From Bacteriovoracaceae bacterium UBA2394 (lineage in GTDB: Bacteria > Bdellovibrionota > UBA2394), in NCBI GenBank assembly GCA_002343335.1, contig DDSI01000048.1, forward strand, positions 9,371 through 21,760: a stretch of 12,390 nt of DNA. The letters run 5' to 3'. Position 1 is the stretch's first letter. Each line of letters opens with the position of its first letter. Positions 1 through 5,990 of this stretch are shown one piece after another. Below the pieces are notes generated by a model. That model saw nothing but the letters and a program-made list of their open reading frames with translations. It had not been told where the DNA came from and did not search any database. The position numbers were made by a program, and so were the translations under genes.

Positions 1-12
1 ATTCCATGGGGC

Positions 13-1593
13 ATGCAAACATTCCTATTAGGCGTAATTTCTAGCTTTCTTTTATCTGCAACCCCTCCCAACGAGCTTTATTTCAATAACGGCGCCGAGC
101 CGGAGAGCATGGATCCGCATCGCAGTTCGACCCAAGATGTGTCTCAACACATGATTTCTCTCTTCGAGGGGCTGCTCACCAAGGACGTCACCTATTCAAA
201 AGTCGTTCCTGGAATCGCCTCTGAATATAAGGCCACTAAGGGTGGGAAACTTTTGACCTTCAAATTGCGACCCAACTTGAAGTGGTCGAATGGGGACGCG
301 TTGACGGCGGAGCATATTCGGAACTCATTCATCCGCGCGATGGATCCTACGACGGCCTGTCCTTATCCGGAATATTTCACGGACTATATCGCGGGAGCCA
401 AAGAATATATCGCAGGGAAAACTGCTGAGGAGCGCAAAGGCTTAGAGAGCAAAATCGGTATTCGCATTGTAAATCCTTCGACGATCGAAATGACTCTGAT
501 CAATGGAAGCCCACTCTTTTTAGAGCTTATGACGTCGAAGTCATTCATGCCCGTGCATCCGAGCATGATGAGTATAGATGCGGAAGGTTGGACGAATCCG
601 AAGAAGTATATTTCAAATGGACCGTTCAAATTGGCCGACTGGAAAGTGAATGACCGTATAACTGCTGAGAAGAATGAAAATTATTGGGATGCGAAGAATG
701 TAAAATTAAATCGTCTCGTGGCCTTTCCGGTGAACGATCAACAAGTCGTCTACAACATGTTTAATTCCGGACAGATTGACTGGACTGGAAATAACACCAT
801 TGCTCCGGCGCTTGTTCCTGGTCTTCGCGCTAAGAAGGAATTTTCTTATGTGACGTCGCATGGGACTTATTTCTATCTCTACAACTTGAAGCAGCCTCCG
901 CTTAATCAGGTCGAAGTTCGAAAGGCTTTAAGTTTGGTGATCAATCGCGCGGAGATCACGGATAAGATTTTGAAGGACGGAAAGCTTCCGACCTATCGAA
1001 TCGTTCCTCCGACAGTGAAGAACTTTACTTCGCTTTATTCCGATTTGAAGCCCATGGATAAACGTATTGATGAAGCAAAAGCGTTGCTCGCGAAAGCGGG
1101 TTATCCGGACGGAAAGGGATTTCCAAAGACGATTTTGAAATACAATACGTCCGAGTCACACAAATCGATCGCTCAAGCGGTGAAATCGATGTGGAAAAGG
1201 GCTCTCAATATTGATGTGGAACTCGAGAACACAGAGTGGAAAGTTTACACGAAGCAGTTAGATAACCATCAATTTCAGGTGGCACGGCAAGGCTGGGTCA
1301 CGGATATCCCCGATCCCACAGAATTTTTGAGCATCTTTCGAACGGGCGTTCCCAATAATTATGGTGAGTACTCGAATGCCGAGTTCGACAAAATTTTCAA
1401 TCAGGCATTGACGGAGTCCAATGCGAAGAAGCGCATGGAGCTTTTCGCGAAAGCCGAGAAGATTGTTTTAGACGATGCTGGAGCAATTCCGCTTTATCAC
1501 TATGTGTATTACGGGCTTGTAAATCCCAAAGTGGAGAACTTAACGACCAATCCCGCCGGGCTTTATTTATTTAAATTCGTCGCGAAAAAGTGA
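13..1593 (+). CDS. OppA-type oligopeptide ABC transporter substrate-binding protein (SBP_bac_5)
   Basis: Periplasmic solute-binding protein that would deliver short peptides to an ABC importer. The 526 residues match the usual OppA/MppA length. Family features are visible throughout: an N-terminal NNGAEPESMDPH strand, the FEGLL segment, NGDALTAEHIRNSF near residues 96-109, SNGPFKL near 200, and VARQGWVTDIPDP at about 423-435. There R425, W428 and D431 fall where OppA carries its ligand-binding Arg, Trp and Asp. The N-terminus (hydrophobic stretch, residues 3-16, then SATPP) looks like a signal peptide but lacks a basic n-region. The frame is open to the window edge and no Shine-Dalgarno is seen, so the true start may lie upstream. 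No permease or ATPase genes follow; a tRNA does. It is therefore either an orphan binding protein or the end of an operon outside the window. The ligand cannot be told from sequence. Confidence 0.93.
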   Translation: MQTFLLGVISSFLLSATPPNELYFNNGAEPESMDPHRSSTQDVSQHMISLFEGLLTKDVTYSKVVPGIASEYKATKGGKLLTFKLRPNLKWSNGDALTAEHIRNSFIRAMDPTTACPYPEYFTDYIAGAKEYIAGKTAEERKGLESKIGIRIVNPSTIEMTLINGSPLFLELMTSKSFMPVHPSMMSIDAEGWTNPKKYISNGPFKLADWKVNDRITAEKNENYWDAKNVKLNRLVAFPVNDQQVVYNMFNSGQIDWTGNNTIAPALVPGLRAKKEFSYVTSHGTYFYLYNLKQPPLNQVEVRKALSLVINRAEITDKILKDGKLPTYRIVPPTVKNFTSLYSDLKPMDKRIDEAKALLAKAGYPDGKGFPKTILKYNTSESHKSIAQAVKSMWKRALNIDVELENTEWKVYTKQLDNHQFQVARQGWVTDIPDPTEFLSIFRTGVPNNYGEYSNAEFDKIFNQALTESNAKKRMELFAKAEKIVLDDAGAIPLYHYVYYGLVNPKVENLTTNPAGLYLFKFVAKK

Positions 1594-1646
1594 AAAAAGA
1601 AGTTGGCGGTAGGTTTTTCGATCAGTTAGCGTTCATCAGATCAAGC

Positions 1647-1724
1647 GTCCCCTTCGTCTAGCCCGGTCTAGGACACCTCCCTTTCACGGAGGTAACGGGG
1701 GTTCGAATCCCCCAGGGGACGCCA
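1647..1724 (+). tRNA. tRNA-Glu, anticodon TTC, CCA encoded
   Basis: A complete cloverleaf can be folded. The acceptor stem is GTCCCCT (1647-1653) with AGGGGAC (1714-1720). The D-stem is GTC/GAC. The anticodon stem CCTCC (1676-1680)/GGAGG (1688-1692) encloses loop CTTTCAC with anticodon TTC at 1683-1685. The T-arm is GGGGG-TTCGAAT-CCCCC (1697-1713), with discriminator G1721 and genomic CCA at 1722-1724. It closely resembles the E. coli tRNA-Glu sequence as I remember it. It decodes GAA/GAG. No convincing sigma-70 promoter is visible in the 53 bases between the preceding stop and the tRNA, so it may rely on a weak promoter or on read-through. tRNA-Glu(UUC) belongs to the class whose wobble uridine is finished by MnmC, which is also in this window. 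Confidence 0.97.
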
Positions 1725-1828
1725 ATTTTTTCCTCCAGCTTCGTTGTCCTCGGTTCTCACTCAGTTACGTACCATTTGTACGCGCCTTCGTTCGGACGCA
1801 TCGTCCGCCTCGCCGGAGGAAAAAATTG
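1723..1828. repeat. Structured inverted repeat directly after the tRNA
   Basis: A 14-bp perfect inverted repeat, CAATTTTTTCCTCC (1723-1736) and GGAGGAAAAAATTG (1815-1828), encloses 78 bases. Two smaller hairpins lie inside: CGTAC/GTACG (1768-1772/1778-1782) and CGGAC/GTCCG (1793-1797/1803-1807). The left arm begins at the tRNA CCA end, so the T-run at 1726-1731 could also serve in tRNA 3' processing or termination. The rest of the gap to 1912 holds a weaker hairpin, AAATTGG/CCAATTT (1834-1840/1859-1865), and no gene. The function is unknown; a terminator or a dispersed palindromic element are both possible. Confidence 0.75.
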
Positions 1829-1912
1829 TCTCGAAATTGGTATTCGTCTCCTGGGACTCCAATTTTTGGGCTCCCCGCACTTAGGATGGTTGAGCCAACG
1901 CTCCCGGTGTTC

Positions 1913-2521
1913 TCAATCTCCAAACGAACAGGTATCGCTGCTGGTTAGGGAAAGCGCACCACCCGCAGAGTCTTCGCAAGAGGACTCTGCCGCTACTATG
2001 GTTCCAGATCCATTCATTCGAATGGTACATTTTACGTCAGTGTAAGTGGTGCCGCCGGCTACAAAACTAAAGGTTCCATAAATCTCAGGAACGTAATCCG
2101 AAGTGTTTCGGAAGATTCCAGAGCTGCCGGATTTCATCGTGACATTGCCTCCACTCGAGCAATCCCCTTCAACGTCTTCCGTCAGCGTAAAAGAAGCAAA
2201 AGCGTTTTCGGCATCCGATTCACAATCGTCATCAGCTGTCACAGTGACGGACTCCGACGAAGAACCGTAGGTCCCAGCCGTGATGGTAGCCGCTGTAGAT
2301 ACCCCGCTGGGATTTCCTTCCTCAGATCCCGGTTCACCATCAAATTCCCCGCAGGTATCATTCTCAACTGGGTGAATTGAAGATTCACCACTGCTTGCAA
2401 ATAGTCCGCCGATGGCGGCGCCAATACTTCCGCTGCCCGAGCTTGAACTATCGTTACAAGCATTGATAATTAGTCCCAGCACTAGGACAAAGCTTCCTAA
2501 AATAATTCCTCTTAATTTCAT
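1913..2521 (-). CDS. Putative lipoprotein, Ser/Gly/Cys-rich, function unknown
   Basis: A 202-residue protein with a basic n-region (MKLR), a hydrophobic core and a lipobox ending INAC, so Cys22 would be lipidated; N20 at the -2 position is slightly unusual. The mature chain starts with a Ser/Gly-rich linker (24-49) and carries six further cysteines (57, 100, 121, 165, 182, 198). That suggests up to three disulfides in an exported beta-rich domain (about 75-200, with alternating Thr/Ser/Val strands). A strong Shine-Dalgarno, AAGGGGGG, lies a few bases before the ATG and fixes the start. A sigma-70-like promoter lies about 45-75 bases upstream, beyond which the terminator of the preceding gene isolates it, so it is probably monocistronic. 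I do not recognise a family. Adhesion or envelope surface decoration is only a guess. Confidence 0.85.
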   Translation of the reverse strand: MKLRGIILGSFVLVLGLIINACNDSSSSGSGSIGAAIGGLFASSGESSIHPVENDTCGEFDGEPGSEEGNPSGVSTAATITAGTYGSSSESVTVTADDDCESDAENAFASFTLTEDVEGDCSSGGNVTMKSGSSGIFRNTSDYVPEIYGTFSFVAGGTTYTDVKCTIRMNGSGTIVAAESSCEDSAGGALSLTSSDTCSFGD

Positions 2522-2566
2522 AAATCCCCCCTTAATATGGATCGAATTGTGACTAAACGTCTGTCA

Positions 2567-2594
2567 ATTTTACAAGGCGTTCCGACATGTTCAA
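2567..2594 (-). promoter_or_regulatory. Predicted sigma-70 promoter for the Cys-rich lipoprotein
   Basis: On the minus strand, TTGAAC (2589-2594; 4 of 6 to consensus) and TAAAAT (2567-2572; 5 of 6) are separated by 16 bases. The predicted start near 2559 gives a leader of about 38 bases before the ATG at 2521, which has a strong ribosome binding site. Position, boxes and the upstream terminator agree; only transcript mapping could prove it. Confidence 0.5.
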
Positions 2595-2660
2595 AGAAAT
2601 TGCATAGCTTTCTCTGACGCTGCGCGGAATTTTATGAATAACGATACGATTCGATTGTAA

Positions 2661-2690
2661 AAAAAGCCCGGTGTGGTACCCGGGCTTTTT
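2661..2690 (-). terminator. Rho-independent terminator of the four-cysteine protein gene
   Basis: A perfect 11-bp stem, AAAAAGCCCGG (2661-2671) with CCGGGCTTTTT (2680-2690), and an 8-base loop. Read on the minus strand it ends in a run of T, immediately downstream of the gene at 2714-3016. The flanking A and T runs are symmetrical, so it could stop transcription from either side. Confidence 0.9.
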
Positions 2691-2713
2691 AAAATCGTGT
2701 CTTCTGACCGTTC

Positions 2714-3016
2714 TTAGTTTTGGCCGAATCCGAGCCAGCTCATACAGCTTTGATATGTCATTGCTGCTGCTTGACCGCAAATCACGGAGTCATGGATGTT
2801 CGCAAAACACTCATTAAAGTGATTTACATATTGGCCGTAGCAAAAGTCTGATGCTTGCTCTTCAGTCCAATTCGGGACTTGGCCAGGAGTGTTAGCGTAA
2901 GCTCCACCGCTGTTACCATTTTGGTTTGGTTGATCGGGATCAGTTGCAAAGGTCGCAGAAGTCGAAACGACTCCCAACAAAAGAGCAACAGATACGATTT
3001 TGAAGATTGTTTTCAT
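2714..3016 (-). CDS. Small secreted protein with four cysteines, function unknown
   Basis: A 100-residue precursor. The signal peptide is MKTIFKIVSVALLLGVVSTS followed by ATFA, with likely cleavage after Ala24, leaving about 76 residues. The mature N-terminus is Pro/Asn/Gly-rich (DPDQPNQNGNSGGAY). The C-terminal part holds Cys59, Cys70, Cys80 and Cys91 in a C-x10-C-x9-C-x10-C pattern around aromatic and amphipathic residues, consistent with a small disulfide-bonded helical hairpin. I chose the inner ATG because AAGGA sits about nine bases before it. An ATG 18 bases upstream would place six extra residues before a normal signal peptide and has no ribosome binding site. It is transcribed alone and ends in a strong terminator. 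It is not recognised; the spacing superficially recalls helical-hairpin cysteine proteins, but that is not evidence of homology. Confidence 0.82.
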   Translation of the reverse strand: MKTIFKIVSVALLLGVVSTSATFATDPDQPNQNGNSGGAYANTPGQVPNWTEEQASDFCYGQYVNHFNECFANIHDSVICGQAAAMTYQSCMSWLGFGQN

Positions 3017-3065
3017 TGATACAGTTCCTTTCACGCATAAACCCCGTCTCCAATTCCTAGGCGCT

Positions 3066-3095
3066 ACCCTAACGAATGCAGCCTGGTCCGATCAA
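3066..3095 (-). promoter_or_regulatory. Weak candidate promoter for the four-cysteine protein
   Basis: On the minus strand, TTGATC (3090-3095) and TAGGGT (3066-3071) are 18 bases apart. The -35 matches 4 of 6 and the -10 only 3 of 6. The position is sensible, about 50 bases before the ATG and just after the stop of the upstream HTH gene, so the gene may instead be partly read through from it. Confidence 0.3.
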
Positions 3096-3121
3096 TAAAA
3101 GTCGGAACATGCGTGAAGATT

Positions 3122-3355
3122 TTAAGGACTACGGCGCTTTCTGGGCTTCGCGCCGCTTTGGAACTCCAATATATCGCCTGGCTGACAGTCTAGAACTTCG
3201 CAAATCTTTCGAAGAGTGGAAAATCGAATCGCCTTTGCTTTGCCAGTCTTAAGAATCGAAAGATTGGCGAGCGAAATACCCACTTGATCCGCAAGATCGC
3301 TCAAGCGCATTTTTTTTTCGACGAGTTGCCGATCTAGGTTAACGATAATTCCCAT
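3122..3355 (-). CDS. YozG-type small HTH transcriptional regulator (Cro/C1-like)
   Basis: A 77-residue DNA-binding protein made of one Cro/C1-type helix-turn-helix fold. The sequence IIVNLDRQLVEKKMRLSDLADQVGIS, then ANLSILKTGKAKAIRFSTLRKICEVLDCQPGDILE, follows the pattern I recall for the YozG-like family. The recognition region is around residues 24-38, and a basic tail (KPRKRR) could add non-specific DNA contact. The ATG overlaps the stop of the upstream DUF2975 gene by one base (TAATG), so the two are translationally coupled. In many bacteria this regulator type sits beside a DUF2975 membrane protein, which supports the call. It probably regulates its own operon through the inverted repeat at 4029-4047 (inference). 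Whether the membrane partner tethers or inactivates it is not known from sequence. Confidence 0.92.
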   Translation of the reverse strand: MGIIVNLDRQLVEKKMRLSDLADQVGISLANLSILKTGKAKAIRFSTLRKICEVLDCQPGDILEFQSGAKPRKRRSP

Positions 3356-3987
3356 TAAATGGTGAGCTCCGCATCTTTACGAAGTTCATTGGCTTCCTCT
3401 TTTAGTTTTAAGTGATCGGTCAGCGCACGGGCGGCTCCTAAAAATAGAATTCCGAGAAGGAGGGCCGTGGCATCATTGAGATTGGGCGTGATGTGGGAAA
3501 TCATAGCGTTCCATAGAATGTCTGTTCGTGATTGCTGCGCGAGTTCGGGTGCAACGTAAGCCATACCATAAGGAGTTGCGAGCAACACGGTGTGAACGAT
3601 ACAGAGAGCATACAAAACGAAAAACCCGATACTAAGTTGAGTCATTTGGCGGACAGTAGGCGGAGATGCAAATATCCCAACCATCCAGACCTTGATAAGT
3701 TTTGCCATTCTCCAGAACAAAAAAGTTTTAATGGCAAAAATTACACTTAGAACCCAGCCCAAAGGTAGAGAGGCCGCGAGAGAGGGTGGCCCCATTTCTA
3801 AAAGCGATTGGAATACAGCAGCATCTTCCGGATCGACGTTCTCGACGCTAAGAAGTCTAATCAGGTTAAAAATATATTCCATGGCAAAGGGCGCGACCAT
3901 GGCGATCAAAGCGCAGATACCGACGATCACCGCCGATGCAATCAATGACCAATAAACAATCCATAGAAGAAGATTCTTTCTCATCAT
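3355..3987 (-). CDS. DUF2975 family membrane protein
   Basis: A 210-residue inner-membrane protein with four predicted helices, at about 7-33, 75-93, 117-137 and 172-188. It ends in a charged cytoplasmic-type tail, LKEEANELRKDAELTI. The four-helix layout, the ending in an acidic run plus LTI, and the coupled YozG-type regulator together identify DUF2975. No enzymatic motif is visible. The family is uncharacterised; a membrane sensor or anti-regulator paired with the HTH protein is the natural guess. The ribosome binding site is weak (AGAAG about nine bases before the first ATG), and a second ATG follows immediately (MM), so the start could be three bases shorter. It is the first gene of the operon, divergent from yihY-like, with 140 bases between. 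Confidence 0.88.
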   Translation of the reverse strand: MMRKNLLLWIVYWSLIASAVIVGICALIAMVAPFAMEYIFNLIRLLSVENVDPEDAAVFQSLLEMGPPSLAASLPLGWVLSVIFAIKTFLFWRMAKLIKVWMVGIFASPPTVRQMTQLSIGFFVLYALCIVHTVLLATPYGMAYVAPELAQQSRTDILWNAMISHITPNLNDATALLLGILFLGAARALTDHLKLKEEANELRKDAELTI

Positions 3988-4028
3988 GGTTGAGCTTCTA
4001 CGTAACTTTTTTCGTTTATCAATAATAA

Positions 4029-4047
4029 TTTATCGAAAAACGATAAA
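4029..4047. promoter_or_regulatory. Candidate operator, TTTATCG-N5-CGATAAA
   Basis: A perfect 7-bp inverted repeat around AAAAA lies in the divergent promoter region, 42 bases before the DUF2975 start. Related half-sites flank it: TTTATC at 4015-4020, TTATC at 4050-4054 and TCGATA at 4061-4066. On the minus strand a possible -10, TATTAT (complement of 4022-4027), would leave the repeat in the -10/-35 spacer, the usual place for repression. Binding by the YozG-type protein is inference. Confidence 0.55.
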
Positions 4048-4090
4048 AATTATCTGATCTTCGATATACCTTCGAATGAGCCAAAATTCC

Positions 4091-4096
4091 TATATT
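4091..4096 (+). promoter_or_regulatory. Possible -10 element for the yihY-like gene
   Basis: TATATT matches the -10 consensus at 5 of 6 and would start transcription about 25 bases before the GTG. No recognisable -35 is found at 16-18 bases, so this could be an activator-dependent or alternative-sigma promoter, or chance in AT-rich DNA. Confidence 0.3.
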
Positions 4097-4127
4097 CTTG
4101 GCACGGGAATGGGTTAACTGACGGCTT

Positions 4128-4940
4128 GTGAAGTTTAGAGACCTTGTAAACAAAACGATCGATGATGACTTGCCGACATTGGCAGCGTCGATCGCATTTT
4201 TTGGATTACTTTCTCTTGCTCCGCTCACGGTGGGAATTCTTTTGGCGTGGAGTTTTCTTCCGCTGCCGTCCATGGACGAAATTATGGTGCAGGTGCGGGT
4301 ATTTGCAGGCGTTCAAGCTGTAGAGGCACTCGAGCAGATGATGGAACAGGTGCGCCAGCCGAACCTTCGAACCGCTGCTGGTATAGGAACTCTCGTGAGT
4401 GTTTTCATCTTCGGTTCGGCGATTTTTGCTCAGCTTCAATATGCCTTTGACGTTATTTGGGGGATTAAGCGTAAGGCAGTTTCAGGTCTGTTTGTTCGTC
4501 GACTATTGTCATTTTCATTCATTCTCTTTTTCCTTTGCGTATTTTTGACGGCATCGATCGTTGTTTCTACGCTTCAGACCTTTGAGTCCTGGACCGGAGT
4601 TTTTCTGGGACCTTTAACGACACTTTCCGTGCTGGGCTTATCAAGTGTGGGAGTAGGATTTCTCTATTGGAGTTCTTCCAATCGCAAAGTTCCAATATGG
4701 GCCGCTATGCTTTCTGGGGTGATCACCGCATGCCTTTTTGAAATTGGAAAAGAATTGTTTGGAATTTATCTCTCAAAAACTGCCGTTGCTTCGGCTTACG
4801 GTGCTGCGGGAACGGTGGTGGTGTTCCTTATGTGGTTCTACTACACCTCCATCATTTTACTAGTCGGCGCCGAACTTTGCTTTTGGTTAAAGGAGCACGC
4901 CTGGCTTCGAAAGAAAGCGAAGCAAATGTTACCGCCGTAG
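4128..4940 (+). CDS. yihY: YihY/BrkB family inner-membrane protein
   Basis: A 270-residue polytopic protein of the YihY (formerly rbn/BrkB) family, close to the normal length of about 290. Six hydrophobic segments lie near 16-44, 82-106, 126-150, 158-182, 190-212 and 224-254. Family signatures are visible: LPTLAASIAFFGLLSLAPL near the start, FAQLQYAFDVIWGI at 100-113, and SAYGAAGTVVVFLMWFYY running into SIILLVGAEL at 222-250. The old ribonuclease BN label for this family is wrong; the molecular function is not established. The start is GTG, with an in-frame TGA only six bases upstream and no clear Shine-Dalgarno, so translation is probably weak. The gene runs in the same direction as the small basic membrane protein 80 bases downstream, with no terminator seen between them. 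Confidence 0.93.
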   Translation: MKFRDLVNKTIDDDLPTLAASIAFFGLLSLAPLTVGILLAWSFLPLPSMDEIMVQVRVFAGVQAVEALEQMMEQVRQPNLRTAAGIGTLVSVFIFGSAIFAQLQYAFDVIWGIKRKAVSGLFVRRLLSFSFILFFLCVFLTASIVVSTLQTFESWTGVFLGPLTTLSVLGLSSVGVGFLYWSSSNRKVPIWAAMLSGVITACLFEIGKELFGIYLSKTAVASAYGAAGTVVVFLMWFYYTSIILLVGAELCFWLKEHAWLRKKAKQMLPP

Positions 4941-4986
4941 CCGTAGAACCAGCTTCCAACTTTGGCTGTTTGGATAAATAAACTGC

Positions 4987-5012
4987 CTCCTTTACCTGAA
5001 AGGTATAAGGAG
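4987..5012 (+). promoter_or_regulatory. Hairpin that masks the Shine-Dalgarno of the next gene
   Basis: CTCCTTTACCT (4987-4997) pairs with AGGTATAAGGAG (5001-5012) through a GAA loop, giving 11 base pairs with one bulged base. The right arm contains the whole AAGGAG ribosome binding site for the ATG at 5021; the left arm is an anti-Shine-Dalgarno. A smaller alternative hairpin, GGAG-AA-CTCC (5009-5018), also covers the site. This would keep translation low unless the structure opens. Confidence 0.6.
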
Positions 5013-5020
5013 AACTCCCT

Positions 5021-5230
5021 ATGGAAATTCATCCCAAGTTCAAAAAGCGTTTGAAAGCAAATCTTCGAAAGAAGGAGCGTCAAATGGCGATCAGTAAACA
5101 AGTGAACAAGAAAAAAAGTTCGGCCGTCGCACCGAGAGATTTATGGATAGCATTATCCATTCTTTCCTTCATGTTTTCGACGGCCGCACTTGTGGTTGCG
5201 TTAAGACGGCAACCTAAAGGTATTTTGTAA
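5021..5230 (+). CDS. Small basic single-pass membrane protein, unknown function
   Basis: A 69-residue protein. The first 40 residues are strongly basic (Lys/Arg runs such as KFKKRLK and RKKERQ, then KQVNKKK). A single hydrophobic helix follows at about 41-61 (LWIALSILSFMFSTAALVVAL), with a short RRQPKGIL tail. The charge pattern suggests a cytoplasmic basic arm anchored in the inner membrane, which could touch nucleic acid, ribosomes or acidic lipids (inference). The start is supported by AAGGAG at 5007-5012, eight bases from the ATG, although that site is folded into a hairpin. The gene follows yihY-like on the same strand and converges, eight bases apart, on a YqjD-like gene. I do not recognise a family. 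Confidence 0.78.
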   Translation: MEIHPKFKKRLKANLRKKERQMAISKQVNKKKSSAVAPRDLWIALSILSFMFSTAALVVALRRQPKGIL

Positions 5231-5238
5231 GAGTATCG

Positions 5239-5520
5239 TTAGTCAGTTTCTTCGTCAGAGTCGGAATCTTTAAAAACGGTTCGACCTGCAATAAATCCGA
5301 GGGTTAATGCTGCGAGAGCGGTGCCCCCAATAAACATCCACGGATTCTTTTTTACGTTACGGCCAAATTTTCGGATTGCTTCTTTCCCCCGGTCTTGAAT
5401 ATTCGAACGAAGTTCATCAAGTCGTCCCTCATAGTCTTCGAATTTATCTCCAAACGATGCTTTATCTCGGAGATGGCCCTCGTTCTTTGGGTGCTCGGAA
5501 GTGTGAGAATGCTTTGTCAT
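5239..5520 (-). CDS. DUF883/YqjD-ElaB-like tail-anchored membrane protein (copy 1)
   Basis: A 93-residue protein with a hydrophilic, amphipathic N-terminal region (DKFEDYEGRLDELRSNIQDRGKEAI) and a C-terminal helix at about 60-80, opened by NPW and continuing MFIGGTALAALTLGF. This is the DUF883 layout: coiled N-terminus, then Pro-Trp at the membrane border, then one helix. In E. coli, YqjD and ElaB of this family are inner-membrane proteins that bind ribosomes in stationary phase; whether that holds here is inference. The tail is acidic (DSDSDEETD) rather than the usual basic RR end. I chose this ATG because AGGAG stands about ten bases before it; a longer frame starting 39 bases upstream has no such site. 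It shares IG..A..ALTLGF with the gene at 5983-6228. Confidence 0.82.
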   Translation of the reverse strand: MTKHSHTSEHPKNEGHLRDKASFGDKFEDYEGRLDELRSNIQDRGKEAIRKFGRNVKKNPWMFIGGTALAALTLGFIAGRTVFKDSDSDEETD

Positions 5521-5627
5521 AATTAATCTCCTCATTCGACTCTGAAAAAACATCCTCATTTCAGCAAACGACGAAAGTCAGTGGGTGGGACCGCTCGCCT
5601 ATGTTGGTATCAAGTGAAAGGTTGGTC

Positions 5628-5990
5628 ATGGCTATATTCACCATTGCAGAGCTCGCATTTAATCGCGTGGCTGTTACGGCTGCGGAAAAATATATTTCCT
5701 TCTCTAAAATCGTGCGCCGCTTTGCGTTGGGGCTCGTGGCCGTTCAGCTGTTTTTCGTGGGCCTTCAGATAGGTTTGATCCTCTTGATCTTGCCTTGGGT
5801 GGTTCCCTCCGAAACGGGAGAGGTGCAAAGAGGATTATCTCTGTTTGGCGGAATTTTATCTGCGCTGTCGATAGGGGCTTTGATTTACATCGCAAGAGAG
5901 AATTTTTGGGTGCACTGGATGGGAATCGACAGCCTGGTGGCCGAATTGGAGAAGAAGGAAGAAAAGGAAAGGAAAAAAATTCATGCCTAG
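5628..5990 (+). CDS. Two-helix inner-membrane protein, YqjE/Holin_X-like
   Basis: A 120-residue protein with an N-terminal amphipathic segment (1-30), two hydrophobic helices at about 32-59 and 68-89 joined by a short polar turn (PSETGEVQRG), and a charged C-terminal helix (VAELEKKEEKERKK). Length, two central helices and a charged tail recall YqjE (Holin_X, PF07332), which accompanies YqjD in E. coli. The call rests on layout and neighbourhood, not on clear sequence motifs. The start at 5628 is chosen because GAAAGG precedes it by about seven bases; an ATG 27 bases upstream has no ribosome binding site. The gene overlaps the following YqjD-like gene by eight bases, so they are translated as a pair. 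It is divergent from YqjD-like copy 1, with 107 bases between. Confidence 0.78.
   Translation: MAIFTIAELAFNRVAVTAAEKYISFSKIVRRFALGLVAVQLFFVGLQIGLILLILPWVVPSETGEVQRGLSLFGGILSALSIGALIYIARENFWVHWMGIDSLVAELEKKEEKERKKIHA

Noticed and set aside
1594..1646. Possible tRNA promoter TTGGCG/TTAGCG
   Set aside because: The spacing is 17 but the -10 matches only weakly, so it is not listed as a feature.
1776..2045. 89-residue plus-strand open frame
   Set aside because: It starts inside the post-tRNA structured repeat, runs antisense through the 3' end of a lipoprotein gene with a strong ribosome binding site, and has no recognisable features.
2562..2567. Perfect TTGACA on the minus strand upstream of the Cys-rich lipoprotein
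   Set aside because: No acceptable -10 is found 16-18 bases downstream; the TTGAAC/TAAAAT pair a little further up fits better.
2553..2780. 75-residue minus-strand open frame
   Set aside because: It crosses the strong terminator at 2661-2690 and overlaps the 3' end of the four-cysteine protein in another frame.
2999..3034. Longer start (MKGTVS) for the four-cysteine protein
   Set aside because: The ribosome binding site AAGGA lies inside this extension and serves the inner ATG, which begins a standard signal peptide.
4019..4273. 84-residue minus-strand open frame in the yihY region
   Set aside because: It is antisense to a clearly conserved YihY N-terminus and has no ribosome binding site or family features.
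4841..5101. 86-residue minus-strand open frame between yihY and the small basic protein
   Set aside because: A shadow antisense to the yihY end and the next gene; composition looks random.
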